Assembly (NCBI GenBank): GCA_027257055.1
Contig: JAPVLO010000073.1
Span: 5,136,501 to 5,200,500 of the forward strand
Source: Cephalopachus bancanus
Taxonomy: Eukaryota; Chordata; Mammalia; Primates; Tarsiidae
Length of the DNA: 64,000 bases
Direction of reading: 5' to 3'
A model generated the notes under the pieces. The model made no database searches and had not been told where the DNA came from. It saw nothing but the letters and a program-made list of their open reading frames with translations. Shown here in pieces: positions 24,401 to 36,359 of this stretch. Both the position numbers and the translations under genes were made by a program. Every line of letters starts with the position of its first letter. Positions within the stretch are counted from its first letter, which is position 1.

Positions 24401-24600
24401 TTAATTGCACTGAAAGGCATGCATCACGAGATTCTTGTTAAGTATCACCATGCATGCAACACTGGAGTAAGTGCTAGCAGACAGACTAAGCAGATTTCTG
24501 TTCTATATCCCATGAGCTTTATTAAAAAAATAAGTGACAAATGGCATTGATATAAATCACATTAAAAGTACATAAATAAATAAGCTAAAACAGCATGTTG
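21445..24600. other. repeat-poor intron 1 segment
   Basis: About 3.1 kb just inside intron 1 without a recognisable Alu, L1 or LTR, unusual for this window. A short (GA)n tract occurs at about 24,334-24,348. No coding frame is supported. It is a reasonable place for intronic regulatory sequence. Confidence 0.45.
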
Positions 24601-24624
24601 AAACAGTATACAGTAACCTTAAAG

Positions 24625-24850
24625 TTAAGATAATGGACTTCAGATTGAAACATATCGGAGTTTGCATACAAGCTCCACCACATACTAGGTAAGTGAACTT
24701 GGGCAAGTGAAGCTTAATTTCCTCATTTGTTAATTGAGAATAACAATAGCTCTGTCTCCTACAGGTTGTCTGAGATCTACATATAAACTTTTAGCATATC
24801 TGGCACATAGTAAAGTTTTCAGTAAATGTTCACTGCTGTAACAATACAAT
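24625..24850 (+). mobile_element. MIR SINE
   Basis: Sense MIR: ACATACTAGGTAAGTGAACTTGGGCAAGTGAAGCTTAATTTCCTCATTTG, then AGCATATCTGGCACATAGTAAAG. Confidence 0.9.
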
Positions 24851-25159
24851 GCTAATTCTAGCTTCAGGTGTATATGAAAAACTCTGGTAAGGCCCAAGCT
24901 GCCCCCAAATTCCTCTCTTCTTTCCTTTCAGGGCTCCTAAATTTTCAGCTTTGGAGAGCCATTCCTTTGTCTCTCACAGGATTTTAATCAACAAGCAAAA
25001 CAAATTGAACTATAAATTTTCTTGAAATATGTATCATCTTATATCTGGAACATCTTAAAGCTGGACCAGAACTTAGGGAGTGATAAAATTTCCACACTTA
25101 ATAGACTAAAAATTGAAGAAGCAGAAAGGAAGTGGTAAAAAAAAAAAAAAAAGCATTCA

Positions 25160-25400
25160 TGTTGGCATTCAATAGACATGCATATTAATCCCAGTAACAT
25201 ATGCTTAATAGCTATGTGGCTGTAGGCATATTACTTTAGTTCCTAAAGCCTCAGTTTATTCACCTGTCAAATAGGGGGTCATGATGCATGATGTTGTGAT
25301 GATTAAAGTAAAATGAGATTATATCTTTAAAGCTTCTAGTAGAGTGTTAGGCACATAAAGAGTAATCATTAAAAGCTCACTATCATAATTATCGCCACTA
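25160..25400 (+). mobile_element. MIR SINE
   Basis: Sense MIR: AATAGCTATGTGGCTGTAGGCATATTACTTTAG, CCTCAGTTTATTCACCTGTCAAATAGGGG and GTTAGGCACATAAAGAGTAATCATTAAAAG. Confidence 0.85.
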
Positions 25401-27024
25401 TTATCAAATCTTGCTCAGCTAATTTCCTGACTCTTGGACTCATTTCTCCAGACATGATAAGTTTCCTTGTTTAGGTTCTAAAGCCCATTTAATAAATCTT
25501 TATTAAGTGTCCGTGTGTCAGGTCCTGAGTTGTTAGGGAGCAGTATCCAACTGAGAAATGTAATCAGAGACGTGACTCAGGCCTGTGAAGACATGGAGAA
25601 GCCCCAAGGAGAAAGGCCTTGCAAGGTAGAGAGATGTGAGTTGGGGGTGGGGTGGAGGCGAGAAAACATCAAAACCAAGCTCATATTCTCTGGGCATACA
25701 GTGGAAGCCACAGATTAAAAAAATGAAATAAGAATATTTGCATGTAAGGTTTTTCAAGAATATGCGATCTATAACTGATCTTGTATTTTGGCCAGGGAAG
25801 TGGCTTTCTTAGCATTCTTTTTTTTTTTTTCCTCATCACCTGCTAAATGTATGTTCCTAAGGGCTAGGAACACAGGTTGACTTCATTTGGTTTTGTATTT
25901 TATTATGTGAAACCAATGTATTATTTTAAATAAAGAAACTGCACAATATAGGCATTTGATGGTATTTGTAGCTCAGCCAGGTAAATGCAAATAAAGTCCT
26001 AAGTGACTTTAATGCCAAGAGAGAAAATTGATTAGTCCTTAATTTTTGTACTTGAGGAATAAAGCCAGGCACACTCAGGAATGGGAAAGAGAAAAATCCT
26101 TTCCAAAGCAAAATTTTAAGAATACTGAGAGTTTATCTTTCAGGGTGGTAAAATTGTTAAAATGAGGCCAAGAAAAGCATTGAGAAATGGGGCATAAGAT
26201 ATGGCCATGTTGCGTGTTCCAGTCATTGCTGTTGGATCATGAGACTTCCTTAATTTACACGTACAGTATAATCTGGGGTCCTGGAAATAGTCCAAAGAGG
26301 TGTAAATAGCCCCATGAGGCCTTTGGGACCTAATGTATTCCATAACTAACTCGTTTTGAGTCCACACTAATTGTGGAAGCTGGGTCTGTTTAAGGGGAGG
26401 GACCTCTGGCAAGGCCATATGGAAACATAAAACACAGCTGTGCAGGGTCCATCAGGAGGGTGTTTGAAAGCAGCCAGCTGGTTGACAGCAAGGCGCCAAC
26501 TGGCTTCAAATTTCCTTGGAGATTAACCAAGGCTTCTTGGCATCCTCGTTTTGTGGAAATCCATATCCCATCCTAGACTTTCCCTAGAGTAGTTTTGAAA
26601 CTTTTTTTGAGAGAAGAGGAGCAAGAGGGTGCTCTCATTCAGTGCTTCACTCAAGCTCTGGCTGGAAGGAGTCACTGTGCATGCCATGCCTCAAATGGAT
26701 CCTCTGGGATTTTTAGTAGCCTGACCTCCCCACCTGAAGTCCATCTGCAGCCTGTAAAAATGGAGCAGGGCCCAAGAATTCTGTGCCAAAAATGCTGCAG
26801 GCAAGAAAGAAAGAAAGAAAAAAAAAAAAAGATGGCACCATTGTAAAGCGGGCCAACTCAGTTTTTTGTCTTCCTTCAATACCGCTACCTTTGACTCTTG
26901 TCCTTGTTTCGAGTTGTTACCCTAATCATTAAACAGGAACATGTAGGGGAGGCAACCTCAAGGGCAGATACTGAGGTGGACCCGATTGCCCTGTGTCCTA
27001 TCAAACTCATCAGATCCTCTAAAT
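25401..27024. other. mostly unique intron 1 sequence
   Basis: No gene supported. The short open frames on both strands (25,515-25,757; 26,140-26,418; 26,595-26,846) show no family signature. A (GAAA)n/poly-A run sits at about 26,803-26,831. Confidence 0.4.
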
Positions 27025-27294
27025 CAGCGGTCCTCAACTTTTTGACGTCAGGGACTGGTTTCGTGGAAGACAATTTTTCCAGGGACGGTGGGGCAATGGG
27101 GTGGAGCGGGGTGGGGTGAGAGAGGATTATCGAGTATTAGATTCTCATAAAGAGCATTGCACCCTGATCTGTCGCATGCACAGTTCACAATAGGGTCCGT
27201 TCTCTTTCGAGAATCAAATGCAGCAGCTGATCTGACAGGAGGAGGAGCTCGGTGCCACCAGTACGGTTTGCATCCTGGGGGTTGGACACTCCCA
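27025..27294. mobile_element. non-autonomous hAT-like DNA transposon
   Basis: CAGCGGTCCTCAACTTTTTG at the left end and GGGGGTTGGACACTCC at the right end form imperfect terminal inverted repeats. The internal ACTGGTTTCGTGGAAGACAATTTTTCC and AGATTCTCATAAAGAGCA belong to a known mammalian hAT-type MER repeat whose name I am not sure of. The flanking octamers CTCTAAAT (27,017-27,024) and CTCTATAC (27,295-27,302) look like a decayed 8-bp target duplication, as hAT elements make. Confidence 0.65.
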
Positions 27295-27335
27295 CTCTAT
27301 ACTCTGACACCTCACTTTGTAACCTTGCCTAAAAT

Positions 27336-27420
27336 TTATATATATGTATATGTGTGTGCATATACCATACATATATATGTGTTGCATATTTATATGTGTA
27401 TGTATGCATATACATGAACA
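27336..27420. repeat. (TA/TG)n microsatellite
   Basis: Imperfect TATATATGTATATGTGTGTGC-type repeats over about 85 bp. Confidence 0.85.
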
Positions 27421-27699
27421 AGACACGCACACACTCTTAAAAGCAGAGACCTCTAGGGTGGTGTCAGCGAGCTCAGTCTTATACCCATTGAAGTCAGTTG
27501 CATAGAGGCAATTTTAATTTGGATCGAGACAGTGGAAATGGATAATTTTAGAGCAGAGAACACTACTGGGTACAAGGCAGATTTGACTTCCTAGTTGTGG
27601 TGAGGGCTCCATGGAGGGAAGAGAGCTCTGGGGATCACTAGGGGCTGACACGTGTGAGAGTATGTGTATTGGGGGGGATCAGTTACAAAAGCAATGAAA

Positions 27700-27935
27700 T
27701 ATAATGGAAACAAAGGGCTTTAAAAGAAGGCAAAGCCTTTGGGCTTTAATTCCAACTAATTACTATCTGTTTGAACTTGGATAAATTATATTTTATATCC
27801 ATTTTATTCAGGTGTAATAATTTCTACTTGGCAGAGTTGCTATGAGGAATACATTAGCTAACTTACATAAGCATCTATCCCAGTTGCTGACATTTTGTAG
27901 ATATTCAGAATGGTAGTATTGGTGGCATTGGTGAT
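27700..27935 (+). mobile_element. MIR SINE
   Basis: TTTGAACTTGGATAAATTATATTTTATATCC and TTCTACTTGGCAGAGTTGCTATGAGGAATACATTAGC match the sense MIR order. Confidence 0.75.
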
Positions 27936-28242
27936 AAATTCCACATTTTACAATCTTGTATATGGCTAGTCTTGTGTCCAAGATTAATGAATGACCCCCC
28001 CCATTATCATTCCTGCTGCCAGGACTGAGGCTAAAACAAATAGTTTCAAAATTAACCATGTTATAGGTTCAATACGCTTTAGGGCACTAACTAGGGAAAC
28101 TAATGTTTAAGGCATTGCTTCTATGGGGAAAAATGATTTCCAAAGTTTAGCAACTTCTGAGTTACAAAAAACAAAAAAAAATCTTTGGAACATCACTTGT
28201 TCAAAAATTGGAAAGTAGATATTTTTTAAAAAATGAACTCCA

Positions 28243-28378
28243 TGCTGGGCACAGAGGCTCATGCCTGTAAGCCTCGCACTTCCGGAGGCTGAAATGGTAG
28301 GATCACTTGAGGCCAGGAGTTCAAGACCAGCCTAGACAACATAGCGAGAGCCCAACTCTACAAAAAATAAAATAAAAA
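28243..28378 (+). mobile_element. Alu left monomer (FLAM/AluJ-like)
   Basis: GCTGGGCACAGAGGCTCATGCCTGTAAG through CCAGGAGTTCAAGACCAGCCTAGACAACATAGCGAGAG, then a degenerate A-rich tail. There is no right arm. Confidence 0.85.
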
Positions 28379-28715
28379 TGTAAATGAAATATGACATATT
28401 TGTTTTCTTAAGATAGTTCTTATTGAGATGGTTGTTTTGGACTAAAAAACTGAGTTGTCTGCACACAATTCACCTTCTATCCTATAATACCTATGAATAG
28501 AAGTTAAAATTGAAGTTTATATAATTATTTTCCTCTAAGAAAATATATTATGAATCATTACATTTTAGTCATTCCTCTATTTTAAAGCATTCTCTGTATA
28601 CCACCACTTTGTGAAAAAGAAAAAGCTCTTCAGGACATAACTCTTTATTCTTTTTAGGTTTCTAACTTGCTGTTCTAATAGCTTTACTAAGATAACTAGC
28701 ATGGTAGTGTTATTA

Positions 28716-28992
28716 CCTTTTTTTTTTTTTTTTTTTTTTTTTTTAGTTGGAATCTCACTCTGTCACCCAGACTGGAGTGCAGTGGCCGCTCCCGGCCACC
28801 GCAGCCTCGACCTGCTGGGCTCCGGCTATCCTTCTGCCTCAGCCTTCCGAGTAGCTGGAATAACAGGCGCGCGCTACCACACCCGGCTGATTTTTGATTT
28901 ATTTAGAGATGAGGTCCCGCGGGCTCAGGCAATCCACTCACCTCAGCCTCCCAAAGGCGCGGGATTACAGGCTGAGCCACTGAGCCCGGCTT
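28716..28992 (-). mobile_element. Alu SINE, lemur-type, internally deleted
   Basis: A poly-T tail of about 28 bp, an antisense right arm and left arm, ending AGCCCGGC at 28,990. A deletion of about 22 bp (GAGGTCCCGCGGGCTCAGGC) removes the B-box region. A short TSD, GTGTTATTA, lies at 28,707-28,715 and 28,993-29,001. The open frame at 28,701-29,009 is an antisense Alu frame. Confidence 0.93.
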
Positions 28993-29001
28993 GTGTTATT
29001 A

Positions 29002-31090
29002 GCTATTAAATAGTTAATAATAACTGGTTTTGAAGTCCCAATCAGGCCACCCTACTGTTTAAAGATTTTATGATAAAAATAAATAAATTGCAAGATCTAA
29101 GTGTTATACTACAGTTGTTCAGTGATGGAGACCAATTGTACATTAAATAAACCTAATCTTACGAAACTGTAATATTCCCTCCACACCAAGTTACTCTGAA
29201 AATGATCTGTCTGTGTTGTACATCAGTGCTGTATAACTCACAACTATAAATGGAATTTTAACCATTGTAAGATAATGATTGTCCTCTGTGAATTTGAGTT
29301 GTACTTACCACTTTTGAAATTTGCAGTAGTAAAACAGATCCAAATACCTTCCAATTGATATATGTAAATTATACTGAATAGTGACAAGAATTTTCCTAAT
29401 TATGTGAAAACATTTTCTAGCCCATTGATACCATCAAAATACCACGGGTGGTTTTCTGATTTGTTTTGTAAAATTGAGGCGTGATACAACCTAACCTAAT
29501 GACTCTAAATCTATAAGAAAGACCTCAAACTGATTTTCATTTTTAAAATTACTGTGGATGTCTTCACACAATTATAAATCACATAGACTTGCTCAGGTAA
29601 TTTTCAGTTTCATGAGTTATATATGAAATGAAACTGGAAAAAATACATTTTACCAACATCTCCTTTTGAATATTAATATTTATAAATTATAGTATATTAA
29701 TACAACAGAATTATTTTAAGTATTTACCAATAGAAAAATTACACAGAGTTTAAAAATCACATTCAGGTACAACAGAAAATAAGTTATATTCTCCGCATAT
29801 AATCTTAAGTAGGTGCATAAGATTATTGTGTTTAGTGTAAATATAGTTTTAATGGTTATTTCCAGTGTTAATTTAGTACTTAATTTCTAAAATGTTTACT
29901 GAACTACACTGTAGAAGAGATACTTTGATTCTAGCAGAATCTTCTAAAAACATCGAAATCAAATATTTGTATAGCTTCTTCTTAATTATCTCCTGGACTG
30001 TGTTCTTAACTAATGTGTTCTATAAAGAAGTTCTGTGTCTTTTGTTGCCATTCATATTGTTGTCTTTAATCTAGCCATTTATTTATTATTATTTCATTTG
30101 AATTAAATGTTGGAATTCCTATCCTTATACTTTCAAGTTAGGTAGAATTATATTGTTTCTGTGACTGATTTTTATTTTCCATGTCAAATAGCCTCAGTAA
30201 CTCTGCATGGTTTTCCCTTGAGGTCTGTACTAGCGAACTAGTTTGTAGTGTATTAACGCAAAAGTCAAAGAAGAAAGAACCCATCATCAACCTGTATTCT
30301 CATAAAACATGTATGACATCGCTATTAAAAGACCATTTATTGACAAAACACTGATGGATCAGGGGCAGCCCAGTTGTCTAATAGCTGACTAGCTAAGAGC
30401 TTTTCCAGTTTTGCCTTCTTCAGACTTGAGTTCTGAATGTTGAAGGTACTACTATTATAGTACTTCCTGTGGAAGTCAGAGAAGGAAAAAAGCTTTATTT
30501 TACAAAATTAAAAAGTTAAAATTATTCAGATCATCACTCAGTTTATTCTGCAATTCTACCTAAAAATATAGCTGGATTATAGTTCTTAAAAATTTCTTAG
30601 ACAAATAATGAATAATTTAGAATAATAGTTACAGTATTTTCTAGATATCTAACTTTTAATGAAATTTCATTCAAGAATGTATCTGTATAGGTAAGATGCT
30701 TAAAAGAAATTTTGAATAAATTTGTAAAACTCAAAAGTAATGACCAGATGAAATTTAAATTGATTTAAAGTCTTTTTGTTTAAAAACAGGTTAATATTGT
30801 GTCTACAAACAGAAATCATCTGAATATATGTTAAATTTCTTAAATCTGTGTCTCTGTATGTATGGATGTATAATTCTAACTACAAACTATTTGATCTAAT
30901 CAATGAATATATGCAGAGGCCTGGTATAGCCATTCCAGCTGGTAATTTATTTGGATTAACTTGCTTAATATTATATATTAATATTATCATTTGGTTGATA
31001 TTACATATTTATATTAGAATATATAATTGTTATAGTATGGTAAGGCTATTAATATATAATTATTCATGTTATATATTAGTCATATATTAA
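29002..31090. other. unique intron 1 sequence
   Basis: About 2 kb with no recognisable gene or repeat. An AT-rich ATATTA-type stretch occurs at about 30,970-31,095. Confidence 0.4.
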
Positions 31091-31096
31091 ATATTA

Positions 31097-31176
31097 ATAT
31101 TTGGATTAACTTGGTTAAATTCCAGAAATGTTTTCCTTTAACACTTCAAGGTAGTTATAGATGAAGAAGCTGAAAC
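31097..31176 (+). repeat. 80-bp dispersed duplication, copy A
   Basis: ATATTTGGATTAACTTGG through GATGAAGAAGCTGAAAC matches 32,093-32,172 at about 72 of 80 positions without gaps. The second copy is 996 bp away in direct orientation. Confidence 0.85.
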
Positions 31177-32092
31177 AACATTAAACATAGGGAGTAATGT
31201 CATATTGCCCAACTACATATAGCACAATTCATCCTTGATGCACTGATTTTTTTCCTGTGGGAAAAATATACCTACACACACGTATATGTAAGCTTTTAAA
31301 ACTTTTTGCTTCCATGTTTGTGAGTGTGCATGTGTACTACATATAATAAGGACAGTCTTTATTATATTTTAGCTAGCATCTTATATTTTCTATATTAGTA
31401 ATATCTCATTCAAAACTAACTTTGGTAAACTAAGTTAAATTTTTAGACAGTGACAATCATATGAATGTTCACGACTTTTGTTTGCACATCTCACAAAAAC
31501 CATTGAGTTCAATAAGACCCTAATCCTGTCTATTTATCCATATTATTAGACTTGTTTTTGACTTGTTGTTTCTTTGTTATGCTTCCTTTAAATTACCAAT
31601 ATTTCCGGCAATATTTTCTCATGGAATAGCTACTAAGGTACAAAGTGAAATAACTTTTTCTAAATGAAAGTGTTGCTGTTTGCCATTATTATATCTGATA
31701 CAATTTATTTTTAGGCAAAGCAATTAACACTTAGCACAAGATTTACTGTTTACCAAGTATTTTTGTGTCTGGAAGAAAGGAATAAGACCTCGGCCACACT
31801 GCCCTCTACATCAGTAGAAAGTATACAATGGTGGCATTTCTAGACAATCCCTATCCAGGGACTATTTATTTTTTCAGAGCTCTACATTATATTTTATCAT
31901 TTGTAATCTTTAAAATTCCAATATGTAGTTTTATTTCTTTGTAAAAAAGAACATTTATTTTATTGTAAAGCACTTCAGTCAATTATTAGGGTATTTTCAA
32001 AGAAGATCATTTATTACACTTATAGCATTTTTTAAAAGCAATCGTGAGATTACATCTTGCAGACCATAACAAGGGCAGGGTGATGGAAACAA

Positions 32093-32172
32093 ATATTTGA
32101 ATTAACTTGGTTAAATTCCAGAAATGTGTTGTTTTAAAACTGCAAGGTAGTTATAGATGAAGAAACAGAAAC
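32093..32172 (+). repeat. 80-bp dispersed duplication, copy B
   Basis: The partner of 31,097-31,176. The 3' part (GATGAAGAAACAGAAACTCAG) is MIR-like, but the conserved 5' half (TTAACTTGGTTAAATTCCAG) is not recognisable as MIR. Confidence 0.85.
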
Positions 32173-32479
32173 TCAGAATCTGAACCTCAGACTTTTCAAG
32201 GTGACCTTTGACAAAACTGAAATTAGAGCCAATTCTCATTTCAAAACCACCTTTACCCTCACTACGACTGCTGCCTCACTAACTAACCATATGTAAGGAG
32301 TTAAGACTATTAAATCTCAATAATGTAGTGGACCCTAAATATGCTGAAATGTAAATATTTAAAAAGCTCCTCAGAGTTTATGAATACAATAGAGTGACTA
32401 TATTAGGGCTTGTCTTACTTCTGAAACTATTCAAGTGCAGTAATGATATATCAATACATTATAGGGTTTAACCATCTTC

Positions 32480-32755
32480 TGTTAAAAATCTATCACAGAA
32501 ACAAAGAACTGAGTACCACATATTCTCACTCACAAGCAGATCCTGAAAAATTACCATAATGTTATAAGAAAGGGATTGACAGTAGTGGAAACTGCTGGGG
32601 CGTGGGCACATTTCATCAGTAAGGGTACCTGATCTCAAATCAGATGAAATGGGGACCAAAGTGAGGCCCCAACTTTATCTGTACAATGACCATTTGTATA
32701 CCTAACCCTGAATTGTACCCCACATCTTTAAAATAAATAAATAAAGTATAAAAGA
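32480..32755 (+). mobile_element. L1 3' end (strepsirrhine-type 3'UTR)
   Basis: CACAGAAACAAAGAACTGAGTACCACATATTCTCACTCAC, then GAAAGGGATTGACAGTAG, GGGCACATTTCATCAGTAAGGGTACC, and the end TGTATACCTAACCCTGAATTGTACCCCACATC followed by AATAAATAAATAAAG. It is 5'-truncated. Confidence 0.88.
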
Positions 32756-33397
32756 TTCCAATTTGCATGTAAACATGGACAGAGTCAAAGGTATATTTTT
32801 AAAATTCTCTATTGTGAAGACTCTAGCTCTTCTACCTGTCTTCACTGTTTCTATTCAAGTCACATTCCTGACTTGAAAACATTTTTTCTTGTCTCTGGCT
32901 ATACCACTCCCAATTTCTACCAGGAACCAGTTCAAGTTTCCCTCTTACTTGAGGGTTTCCTAATGTCTCTAATTTATACAAACCCTTCCCTTCTCTAATC
33001 TGAGCATTTAATGCCTACCTCATTCATCTGTTACACAAATAGTAATTTTTTTTTTTTTTACACTTAAAAAAAACTTTTGTTTGGGTGCCTTTCTTCTCAA
33101 CGGGACTAAGTTTTTTGAGGTCAGGAATGCTGTAACACAGAGTTTTGCACATAAAAATCTTTGAAAAAATGTCAGTTAATGGAAACTGAGGCTTGGTAAA
33201 ATCCCAAAGTACCTTCTGAATAATTAAAGGATAAATTATGTTTATTATAGTTTTGATAATTAGTGCTTTTATTATCTTCATGATCTTTAAAAATCAGATG
33301 CCTCCAGGACATTTCCATGCGGATATTCAGCTGACAAATTAATTACCATATGTGCCAAATCTAAGATACATTCCCCCCTAACCCTGGCTCCCCCTTC

Positions 33398-33702
33398 CTT
33401 TTTTTTTTTTTTCTTTTTTTTTTTTTTTGAGTTGAGGTCTTATTCTGTTGCCCAGGCTGGAGTGCAGTGGCACAATCAGGGCTGACCACAGCCTTGACCT
33501 CCTTGGCTCAAGCAATCCTTCCACCTTAGCCTCTGGTAGAGCTGGGATTTCAGGCATGCACTATCATTCTTGACTAATTTACACTTTTTTTTTTGGTAGA
33601 GACAAGGTCTTGCTATGTTTCCCAGGCTGATCTCAAGCAATCCTCTTGCTTTGGTCTCCCAAAGTTCTGGGATTACAGGCATCAGCCACCATGCCCGGGC
33701 TA
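33398..33702 (-). mobile_element. old Alu (AluJ-like) SINE
   Basis: A broken poly-T tail (33,399-33,428), then TTCTGTTGCCCAGGCTGGAGTGCAGTGG and the mid T-run at about 33,587-33,595, ending CCACCATGCCCGGGC. The copy is more diverged than the lemur-type Alus. Confidence 0.93.
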
Positions 33703-35695
33703 GTTTTTAAACTTTTTATCTTATTTAATTCTATATTTGGTTTAAAGTCATAGTCATTGTTCCTGTCACGCAAATTAGAAAATTCAACATCATAACTGAT
33801 TTATCTTTTGCCAACTCCTATTAGTTCTACATCAATATTATATAATGTAGCCGTGGAAATGATGATTATTTATTTGATCAAAAATAAAAATTATTTTAAA
33901 AATTAATAACATAATAGAATAAATATAAACTATACTTACATATTATGGAAACAAAAGATAAAAGGGAATTTTGTCCCTGCATTAACTACATATTTATTAT
34001 CTAAACTGACTCAAAATTAAATATAGAATTGAACACATTAGCCATTGCAACGTCTTGTAACAGTCTAAATTTCAATGGTTTCTTTCATTTACAAAGGTAT
34101 CAATGAAAAATCCAGCTGAGAAATAAATTAATGTAGTCTGTTATAGAGTACTCTAATTATTCAGTCCCTTTTTCTTTCCTATGACAGCTAGATAGTTGAT
34201 TTATTGAGTTACCACAATTTTCCTTTTCAGTGAGGTCAAGTAATTCTAACATCTCAAATACAAGAAATATTCATTGGTTGGCCTCCTTCCTGCCACGATT
34301 CAGATCAGGGGGAACAGAACCATAAAAATCCATCGGGCTGAATAATAGAAGACCAAAAGTGGACATTCTATGTCTGCTGATCAGAACTGATTCATTCATT
34401 TTTCCTTTTTGTCAGGGCCAGAACCAGGGCCAGGGCTCATGTTAGTACTGATCTTCATGTCATTGCATCTTGGAATACTCTAATAGTTGTATACCACTAT
34501 TATCTACATCTTGAGATTGTATATTCTTTCCCTACATGCAGCCAAAAAAATCCCAGAAACAAGAGTAATGCAATGCATCTAAATTTTTAAACTTAAAACC
34601 TACATAAAAGTAGCATGATGTATCTGCTACATTCTATTGAGCACTATTTAAATGTTTCTTTATTTGATTTTGATATAATTTTAGATTTATAGAAAAGTTA
34701 CAAGAATATGAAGAATTTCCATATTCATGTATATAAATATTTTAAACTATATAAAGAAGGGTCCATTTGCATTGATTCTTGTAGGCAGTAACTTTTACTT
34801 TTGAAAACTTTAAGCAATAGTAACTTTCTAGTTTGTAACTGTTTGCTGATTTTACCGAATATACATTTAAAATGTTTTAGGAAAATATTAGACACAAATG
34901 GAATAATACTGTTATCATTAGGCATATTACAATACTCTTAAGATTTTAAAGTTATAATTTTATGACAACAAGAATTAGAAGCAAGCATGTATTTTAGGAA
35001 ATTAGGATAAAGTCTAAATTATTTACTTTATAATTGAGGTAGGTAATATGTGGCATTTATAAATTCTTTTTCACTTTCTCAGAATAAGTGTTTCAATGAA
35101 AGTAATGAAATAAGCATTTCAATGAAAGCTAAAAACAAAGTTTCATCTTGTATATTTTGTTGTTCTCTTGTTAACTTTCAGTATACAAATGTGGATGCGG
35201 TCTCAATTAAAATGTGAAATTTAATTAAAATTTTTTTGAGAAAGGATTAGTTGTTGAATGAAAAATGTGGAGGGATAATCTTTTTAGTATAATAGAATAT
35301 TTGTCTGTGACAAATTATGACCTCTGAGAAAATTAAGTTTTTGAAATCCTTTTTAAGATTATGCTGGCATGATTATAAGGGACAATTTTTTTCTCTGTCT
35401 GTATTTCTTCAATTCCTGGAGAATTCTTGGGCCACTAATGAAAATTTTGAGTCAACTTTGTTTCATTCTTTTGATTTTGTATCTGAGGGTCTGTAACCTT
35501 TTTTTAGAACCTGGTTACAAAGACAGGTATGACTCTCATCTTGTGTGTGATGAATGGTAGCCTATTGACAACTTTAGTTTTATGCTATTTTACTAAGTTC
35601 ACTTGTTCTTTATCAATTTAGAAATTTCCATTTATATGAAATTAAGCATATATGTTTTAATTGATTATTACTTCTTAAATGATGTGACATTATCT
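33703..35695. other. mostly unique intron 1 sequence
   Basis: No gene is supported. A short inverted L1M-like piece may lie at about 34,660-34,740 (GATATAATTTTAGATTTATAGAAAAG). A 19-bp near-repeat (AATAAGTGTTTCAATGAAAG) occurs twice at 35,084-35,128. Confidence 0.4.
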
Positions 35696-35699
35696 CCTA

Positions 35700-35840
35700 T
35701 TAGCTCACATTTAGACATTGTGGTAAGCTGGGCCAGTCCCATTTCACATAAGAAGGAATTTAGGCAAAGGAGATTGATTTGATCAAGTCCAGAAAATATA
35801 CAAAAGGAGAAGCTGGGTTTGCAAGGTAAGGTCTCCAACT
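35700..35840 (-). mobile_element. MIR SINE
   Basis: TAAGCTGGGCCAGTCCCATTTCACATAAGAAGGAATTTAGGC and GAAGCTGGGTTTGCAAGG fit a minus-oriented MIR. Confidence 0.6.
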
Positions 35841-36076
35841 CCCTATAGCCCTGAAACAGAGAGCCTCAGCAAGCCAATTATACATAACAATTATATGGAG
35901 CCCTATGTTACATATAATTCTTTTAGGTAACTTCTGTCTTCATTGATTTGTTTAAGTGATAGTATTTGTATACATGAGATATTAGCTAATGGTATAGCGT
36001 GTATCAAATAGAATAAGACATACCAAAAGAGTTTATAGGAGATATCGAGCAACAGGCACTAAAGAAATGATTATGA

Positions 36077-36359
36077 GCCGGGCTTGGTGGCTCAGCCTGT
36101 AATCCCGCGCCTTTGGGAGGCTGAGGTGAGTGGATTGCCTGAGCCCGCGGGTTCGAGACCCGCGTGGGCAGCGAGGCCTCATCTCTACAATAAATCAAAA
36201 AATCAGCTGGGCGTGGTAGCGCATGCCTTTAATTCTGGCTACTTGGAAGGCTGAGGCGGAAGGATCGCCGGAGCCCAACAGGTCGAGGCTGCGGTGGCTG
36301 GGAGCGGCCACTGCACTCCAATCTGGGCGACAGAGTGAGACTCCAACTCAAAAAAAAAA
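36077..36359 (+). mobile_element. young lemur-type Alu with 15-bp TSD
   Basis: A full dimer from GCCGGGCTTGGTGGCTC to a poly-A tail at 36,350-36,359. A perfect TSD, AAAGAAATGATTATG, sits at 36,061-36,075 and 36,360-36,374. The left arm carries GCGGGTTCGAGACCCGC (36,147-36,163), a perfect B box within a T-arm-like hairpin. Confidence 0.97.

Noticed and set aside
36147..36163. A tRNA gene or tRNA-derived SINE
   Set aside because: Only the T-arm is tRNA-like. The surrounding sequence is a 7SL-derived Alu dimer, with no acceptor, D or anticodon arms.
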